Source: Glycomyces tritici (GTDB lineage Bacteria; Actinomycetota; Actinomycetes; Mycobacteriales; Micromonosporaceae). Taken from it: a stretch of DNA of 64,000 bases. The number at the start of each line of letters is the position of its first letter. Position 1 is the first letter of the stretch. The stretch is from NCBI RefSeq assembly GCF_030403505.1, contig NZ_JAUEMJ010000002.1:124001-188000 (forward strand), written 5' to 3'. This document shows positions 17,369-27,538 of this stretch, one piece after another. A program made the translations under genes and the position numbers. The notes under the pieces were generated by a model. That model was not told the DNA's origin and made no database searches. It saw only the letters and a list, made by a program, of their open reading frames with translations.

Positions 17369-18463
17369 TCAGTCGAACCGGTACAGGTCGTAGTCGTCCA
17401 TGATCCCGATGAGCTTGTCGGCGTACTGCGGGTCGGTCGCGTAGCCGGCCTTGTGGATCTCCCGCGCGAAGCGCTTCGGGTCGTTCGCGTGGTCCATGGC
17501 CGTGGCGTAGCGGGACCAGTTCGCGAGCAGGTCGCCGTGGTCGCGGTAGGAGTCGGCCACGTTCGCGTAGGCGCGGAACGTCGCGTTCATGTCGAAGCAG
17601 CCGCCGGTGGGGCTGCACTCGAAGGTGGCGTAGTCGCGGCAGCCGATGGCGTGGTCGCCGGGCGAGCCGAAGCACTTCATGCCGAACAGGTTGTGGTCCT
17701 CGCGGGCCAGGGCGCCCTTGCCCCAGCCGGATTCGAGGATCGCCTGCGCGAGGGTCACCGAGGCGGGCACGCCGGTGGCGCGGTCGCTGGACTGCGCGGC
17801 GGGCGCGTGCGAGTCGATGAAGCCCGCGGTGCCGCCGCGCGGGACCGACGGCGGGTCCTGGCCGCACCAGGGCAGCCACGGCTCGCCGGCGCTCCACTTG
17901 ATGTAGGCGGCGGAGACGTAGCGCTTGTCGCCGAGGCGGTACCAGGCGCCCGTGCTGCGGACGGGCCCGTCGACCTTCTGGCCCCAGGCCTGGCATTCGA
18001 CGGCGATGCCGGCGCCGTTGGCATAGGCACCCTGGCGGCCGGCCGAGGAGTTCGCGGCGGCGCGGATGTTGAGCTCGCCGCCCTTCGTGCTGACGGTGGC
18101 GTTGGTGGCGGCCTTGGACGCGGCCGAGCACCACGGCACGGCCTGCGCGGGCGACCAGTTGACGTAGGCGTTGGAGATCCAGCGGTCCTTGCCGATGCGC
18201 AGCCAGGTGGCGGTGGTGCGCACGGAGCCGTCGATCTCCTCGCCGCGGGCCATGCAGAACACCTCGGGGTTCGCGCCCTTGGCGAGCGTGCCGGCGCTCT
18301 TCTGGTCGGTGGCCGGGCCGGTGCGCACATTGAGCGTGCCGCCGTCCGTGGCGATGATCGCACCGGTGATCTTGGCGTGACCTGGGGCCGCGCCGACGAG
18401 GATCGCCCCGGCGGCGAGCGCTAGAACCATAACGAATCGGATGGATATATGGAATACGCCCAT
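17369..18463 (-). CDS. secreted glucosaminidase-domain protein with two SH3-like modules
   Basis: This is a probable exported peptidoglycan hydrolase of 364 residues. After a signal peptide (about 1-30, ending VGAAPGHA) come two bacterial SH3-type repeats, each with an LNVR/LNIR-A and W..RWISNAYVNW or RYVSAAYIKW pattern. The C-terminal GH73-like endo-beta-N-acetylglucosaminidase domain has the catalytic Glu in LAQAILESGWG, then NLFGMKCFG and FRAYANVADSYRDHGDLL. The paired cysteines fit an extracellular location. The ATG at 18463 is chosen because it gives a compact signal peptide; an ATG at 18499 and a TTG at 18520 are alternatives. It is divergent from typA. Confidence 0.85.
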   Translation of the reverse strand: MGVFHISIRFVMVLALAAGAILVGAAPGHAKITGAIIATDGGTLNVRTGPATDQKSAGTLAKGANPEVFCMARGEEIDGSVRTTATWLRIGKDRWISNAYVNWSPAQAVPWCSAASKAATNATVSTKGGELNIRAAANSSAGRQGAYANGAGIAVECQAWGQKVDGPVRSTGAWYRLGDKRYVSAAYIKWSAGEPWLPWCGQDPPSVPRGGTAGFIDSHAPAAQSSDRATGVPASVTLAQAILESGWGKGALAREDHNLFGMKCFGSPGDHAIGCRDYATFECSPTGGCFDMNATFRAYANVADSYRDHGDLLANWSRYATAMDHANDPKRFAREIHKAGYATDPQYADKLIGIMDDYDLYRFD

Positions 18464-18598
18464 AAACGGCAGTCTAGGTATCGAGGGATTTTCTGTCATT
18501 GAAAGACCCAATGTGAACAACCCTCGGCCCGGAGGCCGGAATTCTGGTGGCCGCGATCACCTGGGTTGACGCCAGGTCCGTCTCGTGCTTAAGCGACA

Positions 18599-20479
<1,881 letters not shown>

Positions 20480-20492
20480 CCCTGCAGACGCG

Positions 20493-20523
20493 AAGCGGGC
20501 CCGACCATCGGTCGGGCCCGCTT
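20493..20523. terminator. bidirectional terminator between typA and the PAC2 gene
   Basis: A perfect 14-bp stem (AAGCGGGCCCGACC with GGTCGGGCCCGCTT) has a three-base loop and is followed by TCG. The A and T runs at the two arms make it usable from both sides. Confidence 0.88.
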
Positions 20524-20536
20524 TCGCCGTACTGCG

Positions 20537-21451
20537 CTACTTGTCGTCTTCGCCGCGCTGGCGCTCGGCGAGGAAGGTCTCGAAGGCCGCGCCGAGTTCG
20601 TCGGCGGTCGGCATCCGGCCGTCCTGGAGCATCTCGTCGGCCTCGGCGGCCTCGGTGAACGAGTCGTACTGCTCCTCGAGGGTCTTCACCACGTCGGCGA
20701 CCTCGTCGGACTCGGCCACCTGCTCGGCGATGTCCGAGTCCACTTGGGCGCGTTCGATCTCCAGCTCCTCGTCGGAGGGCAGGTCGAGGCCGGTGGCCTC
20801 GCGGATGCCCTCCAGGAGGCGGAGCGAGGCGGCCGGGTAGGTCATCTGCATGACGTAGTGCGGCACGTGCACCGACAATCCGATCGCGTCCCGACCGGAC
20901 TCGCCCAGGCGGTACTCGAGGAGGCCCGCGGCGTTGCCGGGGACCGTGACCTCGTTGAACACCGGGCGGTTGTCGAAGACGAGCTCGGGCCGGGTGGCGT
21001 GCACGGTCATCCCGAGCGGCCGGGTGTGCGGCACCCCCATCGGGATGCCCTGGAATCCCAGGGTGAGCGGCACGTGCCAGTGCTCGACCAGGTCCTCCAC
21101 CGAGTCGACGAAGCGTTCCCACGCGAAGTCGGGTTCAGGGCCGGTCATGAGCAGGAACGGCTTGTCCGAGGCGTCCCGCATCAGGTACACGACCAGTTGC
21201 GGTGCCTCGAAGTCCGACCAGCGGTCGATCGAGAACGTGAGATTGGGCCTCCGGGAGCGGTAGTCGATGAGCTGGTCCACGTCGAACGACGCGACCGGGG
21301 TGTGCTCGCAGGTCTTGAACAGGTGGTCCACCACCCCGCGACCCGCTTGGCCTGCGTCCATGAACCCGTCGAGGAAGTGCAGCAGCACCGCTCCCCGCGC
21401 GTCGGCCGGTTCCGCCAGGACCTCGCACAGTGCCCAAGGGTCAACGTTCAA
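20537..21451 (-). CDS. PAC2 (proteasome-assembly-chaperone-like) family protein
   Basis: The 304-residue cytosolic protein has the PAC2 fold seen in archaeal and eukaryotic proteasome assembly chaperones. Its actinobacterial members are conserved but of unsettled function. Visible marks are FLDGFMDAGQAGRGVVDHL near the N-terminus, VYLMRDASDKPFLLMTGPEPDFAWERF, the GFQGIPMGVPHTRP loop and VPHYVMQMTYPAASLRLLEGI, with a very acidic C-terminal tail. The TTG at 21451 is chosen because AAGGAG lies nine bases upstream and the longer frame is not conserved-looking. It lies 89 bases after ftsI on the same strand. Confidence 0.8.
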   Translation of the reverse strand: MNVDPWALCEVLAEPADARGAVLLHFLDGFMDAGQAGRGVVDHLFKTCEHTPVASFDVDQLIDYRSRRPNLTFSIDRWSDFEAPQLVVYLMRDASDKPFLLMTGPEPDFAWERFVDSVEDLVEHWHVPLTLGFQGIPMGVPHTRPLGMTVHATRPELVFDNRPVFNEVTVPGNAAGLLEYRLGESGRDAIGLSVHVPHYVMQMTYPAASLRLLEGIREATGLDLPSDEELEIERAQVDSDIAEQVAESDEVADVVKTLEEQYDSFTEAAEADEMLQDGRMPTADELGAAFETFLAERQRGEDDK

Positions 21452-21540
21452 AACAATCGGCTCCTTCTTCCTTGACGCCTTCGATGCTAACGCCCGGGGC
21501 CGATCCCCGATTCCCCCTCGTGGAGAACTTCGGAGAAGCG

Positions 21541-23739
21541 TCACCCCCACTCGTCGAAAACCGGGGCGGGTTCGGCTGCGGGGCGAACCCCGAAGTAGCC
21601 CAAGGCGAACTCGTTGATCTCCTTGAACGCCTGGCCGGTGGTCGAACCGCCGCCACCGCCGCCGGGGACGTAGACGCTCACGGCCACGACGTACTCCGGG
21701 TCCTCCGCCGGGGCGAAGCCGACGAACGAGGTCACGTTGCCGGGGGCGTACTCGCCGTCGACGACGAGGCTGCCGGTGCCGGTCTTCCCGGCCAGGTGGT
21801 AGTTCTCCAGCTGCGCGTTGCGGCCGGTGCCGTTCTCGGCCGCGATCGGCGCCTGCAGCAGGTACTGCAGGTCCTCGGCGGTCTCCTTCGAGATGACGCG
21901 GTGCGTGGCGGGCTCCGGCGCCTCCTCCACGGTGCCGTCGGCCTCGATCTTCTGGTCGATGAGCGTGGGCTGGACGTACACGCCGTCGTTCGCGATGGCC
22001 GCGTAGACCGCGGCCATCTGCATGATCGTGGCGGTGCCCTCGTGGCCGATCGGGACCGAGCCGTACGAGGTGCCAGACCAGTTCTGCGGCTCCTGGAGGA
22101 TGCCCGAGGCCTCGCCCTCGATGCCCACGCCCGTGGGCCGGCCGAGGCCGAAGGCCAGCTGGTACTCGTAGAGCTTCTCCTTGCCGATGCAGTCGGCGAG
22201 TTGGATCGTGCCCACGTTCGAGGACTGGGCGATGATGCCGGCCAGGCTCAGGACCGCGTCGCCGTGCTGGAAGCCGTCGGGGTAGACCTGGTCGCCCTTG
22301 GTGATCGTCTGCTCGACGGGCATGGTGCCGTCCGGCTCGATGCAGCCCTCCTGGAGGGCCGCGGCGAACACGATCGCCTTGTGGATCGAACCGGGGTCCA
22401 CAGTGGCCTGGGTGCCGTAGTCGCGGTACACCTCGGGGTCGTCCACGTCGAACGGGTTGGCCGCGTCGTAGGTCGGGGTCGAGGCCATCGCCAGCATCTC
22501 GCCGGTGCCGACCTCCATCACCATCGCCGAACCGAACTCGGCGTCGTGCTCCTTCACGGTCTCCTGCAGGATGTTCTGGACCTGGAACTGGAGCTTGTCG
22601 TCGAGGGTGAGCTGGATGTCGTTGCCCGGCAACGCTTCCTCTTCACGGTAGAACGCGCCGGGGATCGGCAGGCCCGACGTCTGGCTGCGCTCGTAGGAGA
22701 CCTCGCCGTCCTCACCGGAGAGCCACTCGTCGTAGGCGGCCTCGAGGCCGCCGAGGCCGTTGCCCTCGCCGCCGGTGAAGCCGATGACGTTGGCGGCCAA
22801 GTCGTGTCCGGGCACCACGCGGCGCTCGTCCTCGCCGATGACCAGGCCCGGGTTCTCCATCTCCCGGATCTCGTCGCCGATCGCGAGGTCCACGCCGCGC
22901 TGCAGGTAGGCGAAGCGGATCGGCTCGCCCTGCGCGGTCTCCTTGGTGGCGATGATCGGTTCGATGTCGGAGGCCTTCCGGCCCAGGAGCGGCGCCAGGG
23001 TCGCGGCCAGCTCGGCCGGGTCGCCCTTGACCATGCCGGGGTCGACGGCGATGTAGTTGGCCTCGATCGAGTAGGCGAGGGGGTTGCCGTTGCGGTCGAG
23101 GATCGCGCCGCGCTCGGCGGGCAGCGGCTCGGTGGTGAGGCGCTGGTTCAGCGCCTCCGCCGCGTAGGCGGCGGAGTCGGTGACCTGGAGTTGCACCAGC
23201 CGCGCGCCGGAGACGAGCAGCAGGATCATGACGAACGCCGCGGCCATGCGCAGGCGCCGCCGGGGGTTGCCGATGCGCGGCAGGCTCGCGAGCGGCCGGA
23301 CCTCGATCGGACCGGTCGAGCGGATCGTGCCGCGCGGGCCGCCGCGGCGCGGCGGGTTGACCGGGCCGGTGCGGCGGTTCGGAGTCGGACGCACGGTCCC
23401 GGTGCGGCGCACCGGTTCCGAGCGCGCAGCGGTGCGCTTCGGCTCTGTTTCGGGCCTGCGCGGTTCGGTGATCGTGCCGGTCTCGCGCTGCCGGCGCTCG
23501 CGGGAGCGGGCCGCGGCCTCGCGGCGCCTGCGCGCCGCGAGGTCGTCGGCCTCGTCCTGCTGTGCGGTCCGGTTGCGTTCGCGGCGCGCGGCCTCGCGGT
23601 CGCGCGCCCCGTTCTCCCGGGCCCGGTTGTCCTCGGCCCCCTCCGCCGCCTCGCGGACCGTGCGTCCGCGAGGCGTGTAACGGCGGGCTCGACTGATCGA
23701 GGAGGGATCTCGCCGTCGACGGGGGTCGGATTCGGTCAT
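21541..23739 (-). CDS. ftsI: septal peptidoglycan transpeptidase FtsI (class B PBP)
   Basis: FtsI cross-links septal peptidoglycan with FtsW and FtsL. The 732-residue protein has an Arg/Glu-rich cytoplasmic extension (1 to about 163), one membrane segment (about 166-185), the PBP dimerisation domain, and a transpeptidase domain with all three motifs: SIHK (451-454), SSN (506-508) and KTGTG (652-656). The usual STFK-type motif reads SIHK, which still satisfies SxxK. The N-terminal extension of about 160 residues is long for the family. The ATG at 23739 follows the ftsL stop by eight bases. In most actinobacteria murE follows; here the cluster ends. Confidence 0.92.
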   Translation of the reverse strand: MTESDPRRRRDPSSISRARRYTPRGRTVREAAEGAEDNRARENGARDREAARRERNRTAQQDEADDLAARRRREAAARSRERRQRETGTITEPRRPETEPKRTAARSEPVRRTGTVRPTPNRRTGPVNPPRRGGPRGTIRSTGPIEVRPLASLPRIGNPRRRLRMAAAFVMILLLVSGARLVQLQVTDSAAYAAEALNQRLTTEPLPAERGAILDRNGNPLAYSIEANYIAVDPGMVKGDPAELAATLAPLLGRKASDIEPIIATKETAQGEPIRFAYLQRGVDLAIGDEIREMENPGLVIGEDERRVVPGHDLAANVIGFTGGEGNGLGGLEAAYDEWLSGEDGEVSYERSQTSGLPIPGAFYREEEALPGNDIQLTLDDKLQFQVQNILQETVKEHDAEFGSAMVMEVGTGEMLAMASTPTYDAANPFDVDDPEVYRDYGTQATVDPGSIHKAIVFAAALQEGCIEPDGTMPVEQTITKGDQVYPDGFQHGDAVLSLAGIIAQSSNVGTIQLADCIGKEKLYEYQLAFGLGRPTGVGIEGEASGILQEPQNWSGTSYGSVPIGHEGTATIMQMAAVYAAIANDGVYVQPTLIDQKIEADGTVEEAPEPATHRVISKETAEDLQYLLQAPIAAENGTGRNAQLENYHLAGKTGTGSLVVDGEYAPGNVTSFVGFAPAEDPEYVVAVSVYVPGGGGGGSTTGQAFKEINEFALGYFGVRPAAEPAPVFDEWG

Positions 23740-23747
23740 CGACGTCC

Positions 23748-24329
23748 TTACTCTTCGTTCCAGGGCACCTCGACGGTGTTGCCGCCGGGCAGGTACAGGT
23801 AGGTCACCTTCTCCGGGCGCTCCATGCCGTACAGCTGCGCCTGGGCCTGGAGGTGCCCCGGCGTGTCGAGCTGCCACAGCTCGTCCTCCAGGGCCTGCTC
23901 GGTCTGGTCGAGCTCGCCGGCCTGGGTCCGCAGCTCCTGCAGCCGGTAGGCGTCCTCGTTGATGACCGTGTTCAGGACCAGGAGGCCGAAGATGCCGGCG
24001 ACGACCAGCGCGAGGATGCCGCCCACGAACGCGGGGCGCGGCACCTCGACCGGCTCGGGCGCGGGCTTGGCCTTCGTCTCGGTGCGGGTGCGCGGCAGGA
24101 CGACGGTCTCGCGCTGCGGCGCGGCCGGGGTCTCGGCGGGCGTCTCAGGAGGCGCCTCGACCGGGGCGGTCGCGGGCTGGACGGCGAGGTTGCCGTCGAA
24201 CACAGGCGCGGATTCATCGGCGTCGCCGACGAGGCCGCGGCGTCGCGAGGACGCGGCGCGGGCCCGCCGTCGGGCGGCCTTGATGATCTCGTCGGGGTCG
24301 GCTTGCGCGCGACGGTACTGGTCGCTCAT
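23748..24329 (-). CDS. ftsL: FtsL-like divisome protein
   Basis: This is a 193-residue single-pass membrane protein placed exactly where ftsL lies in dcw clusters, between rsmH and ftsI. The layout is a basic cytoplasmic N-terminus with a Pro/Ala/Thr-rich linker (about 50-98), a transmembrane helix at about 100-122 (FVGGILALVVAGIFGLLVL), and a short extracytoplasmic coiled coil at about 124-155 ending in a Leu/Gln-rich tail. Its sequence is too divergent for firm family recognition, so the name rests on position and topology. Its ATG overlaps the rsmH stop by four bases. Confidence 0.8.
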   Translation of the reverse strand: MSDQYRRAQADPDEIIKAARRRARAASSRRRGLVGDADESAPVFDGNLAVQPATAPVEAPPETPAETPAAPQRETVVLPRTRTETKAKPAPEPVEVPRPAFVGGILALVVAGIFGLLVLNTVINEDAYRLQELRTQAGELDQTEQALEDELWQLDTPGHLQAQAQLYGMERPEKVTYLYLPGGNTVEVPWNEE

Positions 24330-25294
24330 GTTGCGCCTCCTGCTCCTGTGGACGGTGCGATGCGTTCCGCGGCGCGGAGCCGGGCGGGCGCCGCGCGCGG
24401 ATTGCGGTCGAGTTCGGTCTGTGTCGGTTGCTGGGCCTTCTTCGTGAGGAGTCGAAAGGTGGGTTCGGTTCCGGGGAGGTCGACGGGGAGGCCGGCCGGG
24501 CTGGTGGAGGTGGCTCTGCGGGAGAGCTCCTGCTTGGTGATGCGGTCTTCGAGCGAGTGGTAGGAGAGCACGACGATCCGGCCGCCGGGGTTCATGGCGT
24601 CGAGCGCCGCGGGCAGCGCCCGCTCCCAGGTCTCCAGCTCGCCGTTGACCTCGATGCGCAGGGCCTGGAAGGTCCGCTTGGCGGGGTTGCCGCCGGTGCG
24701 GCGGCCCGCTTGCGGGATCGCCTCCTTGACGAGCTCCGCCAGCGCGCTGCTGGAGGTGATCGGGGCCTTGGCGCGGGCCTTGACGATGCTGGAGACGACG
24801 CGGGTCGCGAACTTCTCCTCGCCGTAGGTGCGCAGGATGCGCACGAGGTCGCCCGGCTCGTAGGTGTTCACGACGATCTCGGCGGTGAGCGGGTCGTCGG
24901 GGTTCATGCGCATGTCGAGCCGCGCGTCCTGGCTGTAGGCGAAGCCGCGGTCGGCCTGGTCGAGCTGCATCGAGGAGACGCCGAGGTCGAACAGGACGGC
25001 GTCGAGCTTCTCGAAGCCGTTGTCCTCCAGGACTTCCGGGATCGCGTCGTAGACGGCGCGGGCCGGGATGAAGCGGTCGCCGAAGTCGGCGAGGCGCTTG
25101 GAGGCGAGTTCGAGTGCGGTGGGGTCGCGGTCGACGCCGATGACGGTGAGGCCGGGGTGGGCGGTCAGGAGCGCCTCGGTGTGCCCTCCGGCACCGAGGG
25201 TCGCGTCGACGGCCAGCGCCCCGGGGCGCGAGGCGGCGGGTGCGAGGTAGTCCAGCACTTCGTCGAGCATCACCGGGATGTGCGGTGCGTTCAT
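24326..25294 (-). CDS. rsmH: 16S rRNA (cytosine1402-N4)-methyltransferase RsmH
   Basis: RsmH (MraW) methylates C1402 in the decoding centre. The 322-residue protein opens with HIPVMLDEVLDYL, then the SAM-binding DATLGAGGHTEALL, VIGVDRDPTAL, DLGVSSMQLDQADRGFAYSQDARLDMRM and the C-terminal VLSYHSLEDRITK, all RsmH signatures. The ATG at 25294 has AAGGAGG eight bases upstream. The frame is open further back but overlaps mraZ. It is the second gene of mraZ-rsmH-ftsL-ftsI. Confidence 0.96.
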   Translation of the reverse strand: MNAPHIPVMLDEVLDYLAPAASRPGALAVDATLGAGGHTEALLTAHPGLTVIGVDRDPTALELASKRLADFGDRFIPARAVYDAIPEVLEDNGFEKLDAVLFDLGVSSMQLDQADRGFAYSQDARLDMRMNPDDPLTAEIVVNTYEPGDLVRILRTYGEEKFATRVVSSIVKARAKAPITSSSALAELVKEAIPQAGRRTGGNPAKRTFQALRIEVNGELETWERALPAALDAMNPGGRIVVLSYHSLEDRITKQELSRRATSTSPAGLPVDLPGTEPTFRLLTKKAQQPTQTELDRNPRAAPARLRAAERIAPSTGAGGAT

Positions 25295-25311
25295 TCCGCT
25301 CACCTCCTTCT

Positions 25312-25743
25312 CTACAGTCCTTCGGGCAGGTCGCCCTCTTCGATGTCGGCGAAGGCCTCTTCCGAGGCCTCCAGGTAGTCGTCCCAGGTCTGGGTGTTCC
25401 AGATCTCCACGCGGTTGGAGGCGCCGATGACCGCGAGGTCGCGGTCGAGGCCGGCGTATTCGCGAAGCCGCGGGGGGATGGTGACGCGTCCCTGCTTGTC
25501 GGGGACCTCGTCGTGGGCGGAGGCGAAGAACACCCGGCTGTAGGCGCGGGCGGTCTTGCTCGACATGGGGGCCTGCTGGAGCGCTTGGGCGATGCGCGTG
25601 AACTCCGGTTCGGGGAACACGTACAGGCAGCGTTCCTGGCCCTTGGTGATCACGACTCCTTCCGCCAGTCCTTCCCTGAACTTCGCGGGGAGGATGACGC
25701 GGCCTTTGTCGTCCAGGCGCGGGTTGTGGGTGCCGAGGAACAT
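25312..25743 (-). CDS. mraZ: transcriptional regulator MraZ
   Basis: MraZ is an AbrB-fold oligomeric DNA-binding protein that represses its own division cluster. The 143-residue product has two SpoVT/AbrB-like repeats: [24 protein letters not shown] near the start and [22 protein letters not shown] in the middle (each with the DxxGR..lP core). The ATG at 25743 matches orthologues (MFLGTH); a GTG three codons earlier is possible. Upstream are GTGG[GA]G repeats spaced exactly ten bases, the expected MraZ box. Confidence 0.95.
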   Translation of the reverse strand: MFLGTHNPRLDDKGRVILPAKFREGLAEGVVITKGQERCLYVFPEPEFTRIAQALQQAPMSSKTARAYSRVFFASAHDEVPDKQGRVTIPPRLREYAGLDRDLAVIGASNRVEIWNTQTWDDYLEASEEAFADIEEGDLPEGL

Positions 25744-26272
25744 CGGCGCCACCCCCCGTGACTCTCAGGCTGCGCGGCCGCTCCGACCGCGTCGATGAGG
25801 CGATGGCCCCACCATTGCGCCCCACCTTACTCCACTCCTCCCCACCCTTGGGGGTTGTTTCCGTGCGGCATTCGTGGTGGGCGTGGCGAAAGGGCTGGTC
25901 ATGGTTGGTGGAGGACAGTGGAGTGACGAGTGCGCAACACGGGTCCCAGCAGGTGAATTTCCCTCATCGTTCACCCTTGCGGGTGGGTTGGGGCCCAACG
26001 AGACCCGTGGGGCGGCGACGCTTCGCGCACGGAGGGCGACGAGCACGGGCACGGTGCGCGCCGGTGCGGTCACTGTGGAGTGAAGGGTGGCGGGCGGTGG
26101 AGGGGATCGCGCGGGCGTCGGCGCGGGGGGGCGCATCGGCGTTCGTCGCTGCCTCGGGTCGCCGGGTCTGACCCACCTCACGCCCTGCCGCCACTCATCA
26201 CGGGTTCCGGTGCGCATGTGACAAACTCTTCTGCATAGTCACCGGTTCCGATCAAGCCGAAAGCGAGCCTGC
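25744..26272. other. 529-bp divergent regulatory gap between mraZ and murT
   Basis: No gene is supported here. The stretch is rich in GTGG hexamers on both strands. One cluster (25807-25845) reads toward mraZ. Two more read toward murT: GTGGAG at 25908 and 25918 (10-bp apart), and GTGGAG/GTGGCG/GTGGAG at 26075, 26087 and 26097. An IR-like GGGTTGGGGCCCAAC lies at about 25986-26000. No clear -35/-10 pair was found for either gene. Confidence 0.55.
25807..25845 (-). promoter_or_regulatory. MraZ box: 10-bp-spaced GTGG repeats before mraZ
   Basis: On the minus strand GTGGGG (25845), GTGGAG (25835) and GTGGGG (25825) start exactly ten bases apart. A fourth GTGGGG (25812) is 13 bases further on. 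MraZ octamers bind three or four tandem direct repeats at one helical turn, containing a GTGG-like core, so this is the probable autoregulatory site, 64-102 bases before the mraZ start. Confidence 0.7.
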
Positions 26273-27517
26273 ATGAGCGCGAATCTGACCCCACGCGCGA
26301 AATTCGCCACCACGCTCCTCAGGACGGCGGCGGCGCTCTCGCGGGCGACGGGCCGCGGCGACGGCTCGGTGATCGGCGGACGCGTCGGGTTGATCGTCGA
26401 GCCGCGGCTGCTGGAGCTGCTGGCCGAGGGCCGCCATGTCGTGCTCGTCTCGGGCACGAACGGCAAGACGACGACGACCCGGTTCACGACCGCGGCGATC
26501 GAGGCGATCGGGAAGGTCGCCACGAACTCGTTCGGCGCGAACATGCCGACGGGCCACACGACCGCGCTCGCGAAGGCGCCCAAGGCGGAGTACGCCGCGC
26601 TCGAATGCGACGAGCACTACCTGGGGCAGCTGCTGGACGCGGCGAGCCCGAAGGTCGTGGCCCTGCTCAACCTCTCGCGCGACCAGCTGGACCGGGCCAT
26701 GGAGGTCACGGCGCTGGCGGCGAAGTGGCGCCAGACCCTGCAGACCTCGGCGGGGCAGTCGACGATCGTGGCGAACGCGGACGACCCGCTCATCGTGTGG
26801 GCCGCCTCGGTGTGCCAGCGCGTGGTGTGGGTCGCGGCGGGTCAGTCGTGGACGGCGGACTCGGCGATCTGCCCGAACTGCGGTGCGCACCTGGACCGGT
26901 TCGGGGAGTTCTGGCGCTGCACGAACTGCGGCCTGAACCGTCCGAGCCCGCAGTGGTCGGTGGCGCAGGAGGGCGAGGCCGTGGTGGGCCCGGACGGGCG
27001 CCGTTACGAGCTGAACCTGCAGCTGCCGGGGCGGGTGAACCGTGCGAACGCGGCCACGGCACTGGCGATCGCGAGCCTGTTCGGGGTCGATCCGGCGCAG
27101 GCCGCGCCGCGGCTGTCCGAGGTCGCCTCGGTGGCCGGGCGGTACGCGAAGGTCGAGCGCGAGGGCCGCCAGCTGCGGCTGCTCTTGGCGAAGAACCCGG
27201 CGGGGTGGCTGGAGTCGTTCGACATGATCGAGCCGAACCCGCCGGTGGTCCTGTCGCTGAACGCGCGCGAGGTGGACGGCTTCGACACGTCGTGGATCTA
27301 CGACGTGGACTTCACGTCGCTCGCGGGCCGCAAGGTGGTGGTGACGGGCGACCGGCGCACCGACCTGGCCGTGCGGCTGGAGGTCGACGGCGTCGACTTC
27401 ATCGTGGTGGACGACATCAGGGCGGCGATCGCGGCGGTGCCGCCGGGACCGGTGGAGGTCGTCGCGAACTACACGGCGTTCCAGGACATCCGCGCCGAAT
27501 TCAACCGGGTCAACTAG
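26273..27517 (+). CDS. murT: lipid II isoglutaminyl synthase, MurT subunit
   Basis: MurT with GatD amidates the D-Glu of lipid II stem peptides to D-isoglutamine. The 414-residue Mur-ligase-like protein has the ATP-binding SGTNGKTTTT at 60-69, and in the central domain a Cys4 zinc ribbon (C200, C203, C216, C219: CPNC..CTNC) that marks MurT as opposed to MurC-F. The C-terminal DUF1727 part ends in VVANYTAFQDIR. The ATG at 26273 is clear although no strong ribosome binding site is visible. gatD follows 21 bases after the stop. Confidence 0.95.
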   Translation: MSANLTPRAKFATTLLRTAAALSRATGRGDGSVIGGRVGLIVEPRLLELLAEGRHVVLVSGTNGKTTTTRFTTAAIEAIGKVATNSFGANMPTGHTTALAKAPKAEYAALECDEHYLGQLLDAASPKVVALLNLSRDQLDRAMEVTALAAKWRQTLQTSAGQSTIVANADDPLIVWAASVCQRVVWVAAGQSWTADSAICPNCGAHLDRFGEFWRCTNCGLNRPSPQWSVAQEGEAVVGPDGRRYELNLQLPGRVNRANAATALAIASLFGVDPAQAAPRLSEVASVAGRYAKVEREGRQLRLLLAKNPAGWLESFDMIEPNPPVVLSLNAREVDGFDTSWIYDVDFTSLAGRKVVVTGDRRTDLAVRLEVDGVDFIVVDDIRAAIAAVPPGPVEVVANYTAFQDIRAEFNRVN

Positions 27518-27538
27518 CGAGAGAGAGAGCGTCCCACC

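Noticed and set aside
18566..18594. TTGACG plus TTAAGC as promoter of typA
   Set aside because: The -35 is good, but no -10 with acceptable match occurs at 16-18 bases.
26218..26239. GTGACA...CATAGT as promoter of murT
   Set aside because: The spacer would be only ten bases, too short for a sigma-70-type promoter.
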